Source of the DNA: Planctomycetota bacterium | Lineage (GTDB): Bacteria > Planctomycetota > Brocadiia > SM23-32 | Assembly (NCBI GenBank): GCA_030604585.1 | Contig: JAUVVP010000152.1 | Coordinates: 1 to 5,941 of the forward strand | DNA: 5,941 bases | Direction: 5' to 3' | Shown here: piece by piece, positions 5,937-5,941 of the stretch | Layout: each line of letters starts with the position of its first letter | How positions within the stretch are numbered: the stretch's first letter is position 1 | Position numbers and translations under genes: made by a program | The notes under the pieces: generated by a model | What the model saw: only the letters and a program-made list of their open reading frames with translations | Database searches by the model: none | What the model was told of the DNA's origin: nothing

Positions 5937-5941
5937 GCGCA

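Noticed and set aside
5679..5941. A CRISPR array or tRNA in the repetitive right end.
   Set aside because: The repeats are short, irregularly spaced and partly inverted, with no uniform spacers; no tRNA cloverleaf or CCA-type end can be drawn.

Overview
The window is a GC-rich stretch (mostly G or C at third codon positions) with every recognisable gene on the + strand and little non-coding DNA until the last 260 bases. The gene families are a LarA-type nickel enzyme, a GH127 glycoside hydrolase, a UroD-like MtaA-type protein, a glycosylasparaginase and a stand-alone class III nucleotide cyclase. With the sugar-catabolic flavour, this suggests an environmental, carbohydrate-degrading bacterium of the Planctomycetota / Hydrogenedentota / Lentisphaerota kind. 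That placement is inference from family content; the window holds no rRNA or other phylogenetic marker.

Layout: (1) 1-636 is the C-terminal half of a LarA-family hydroxyacid racemase/epimerase, cut by the left edge. (2) 599-952 is a short, clearly coding frame that looks like the tail of a beta-sandwich or carbohydrate-binding protein with no convincing start; it may be a gene remnant. (3) 996-2918 is a complete GH127 beta-L-arabinofuranosidase-like enzyme with its catalytic and zinc residues intact. (4) 2927-4069, only 8 nt further on, is a UroD-superfamily protein with an H-x-C...C zinc motif but without the HemE catalytic residues. (5) 4116-4976 is a glycosylasparaginase (Ntn hydrolase) with a TTG start and a full active site. 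(6) A 150-nt gap holds a weak hairpin, an extended -10 promoter and a two-tier hairpin that would sit at the very 5' end of the transcript. (7) 5127-5678 is a minimal adenylate/guanylate cyclase. (8) 5679-5941 is non-coding and contains a composite inverted repeat of about 190 bp built on ACGGAGG units.

How they may work together: genes 3-5 look like one operon (gaps of 8 and 46 nt, strong Shine-Dalgarno sites), possibly with the upstream LarA gene. None of the three complete enzymes has a signal peptide. The best characterised GH127 enzyme releases L-arabinose from arabinosyl-hydroxyproline, and glycosylasparaginase splits GlcNAc-Asn. A cytoplasmic route that takes imported glyco-amino acids or glycopeptides apart is therefore a reasonable but unproven reading. 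The cyclase has its own promoter and is probably a separate transcription unit. Nothing in the window is a clear-cut new system; the most unusual items are the orphan frame at 599-952, the structured leader of the cyclase gene and the composite repeat at the right end.
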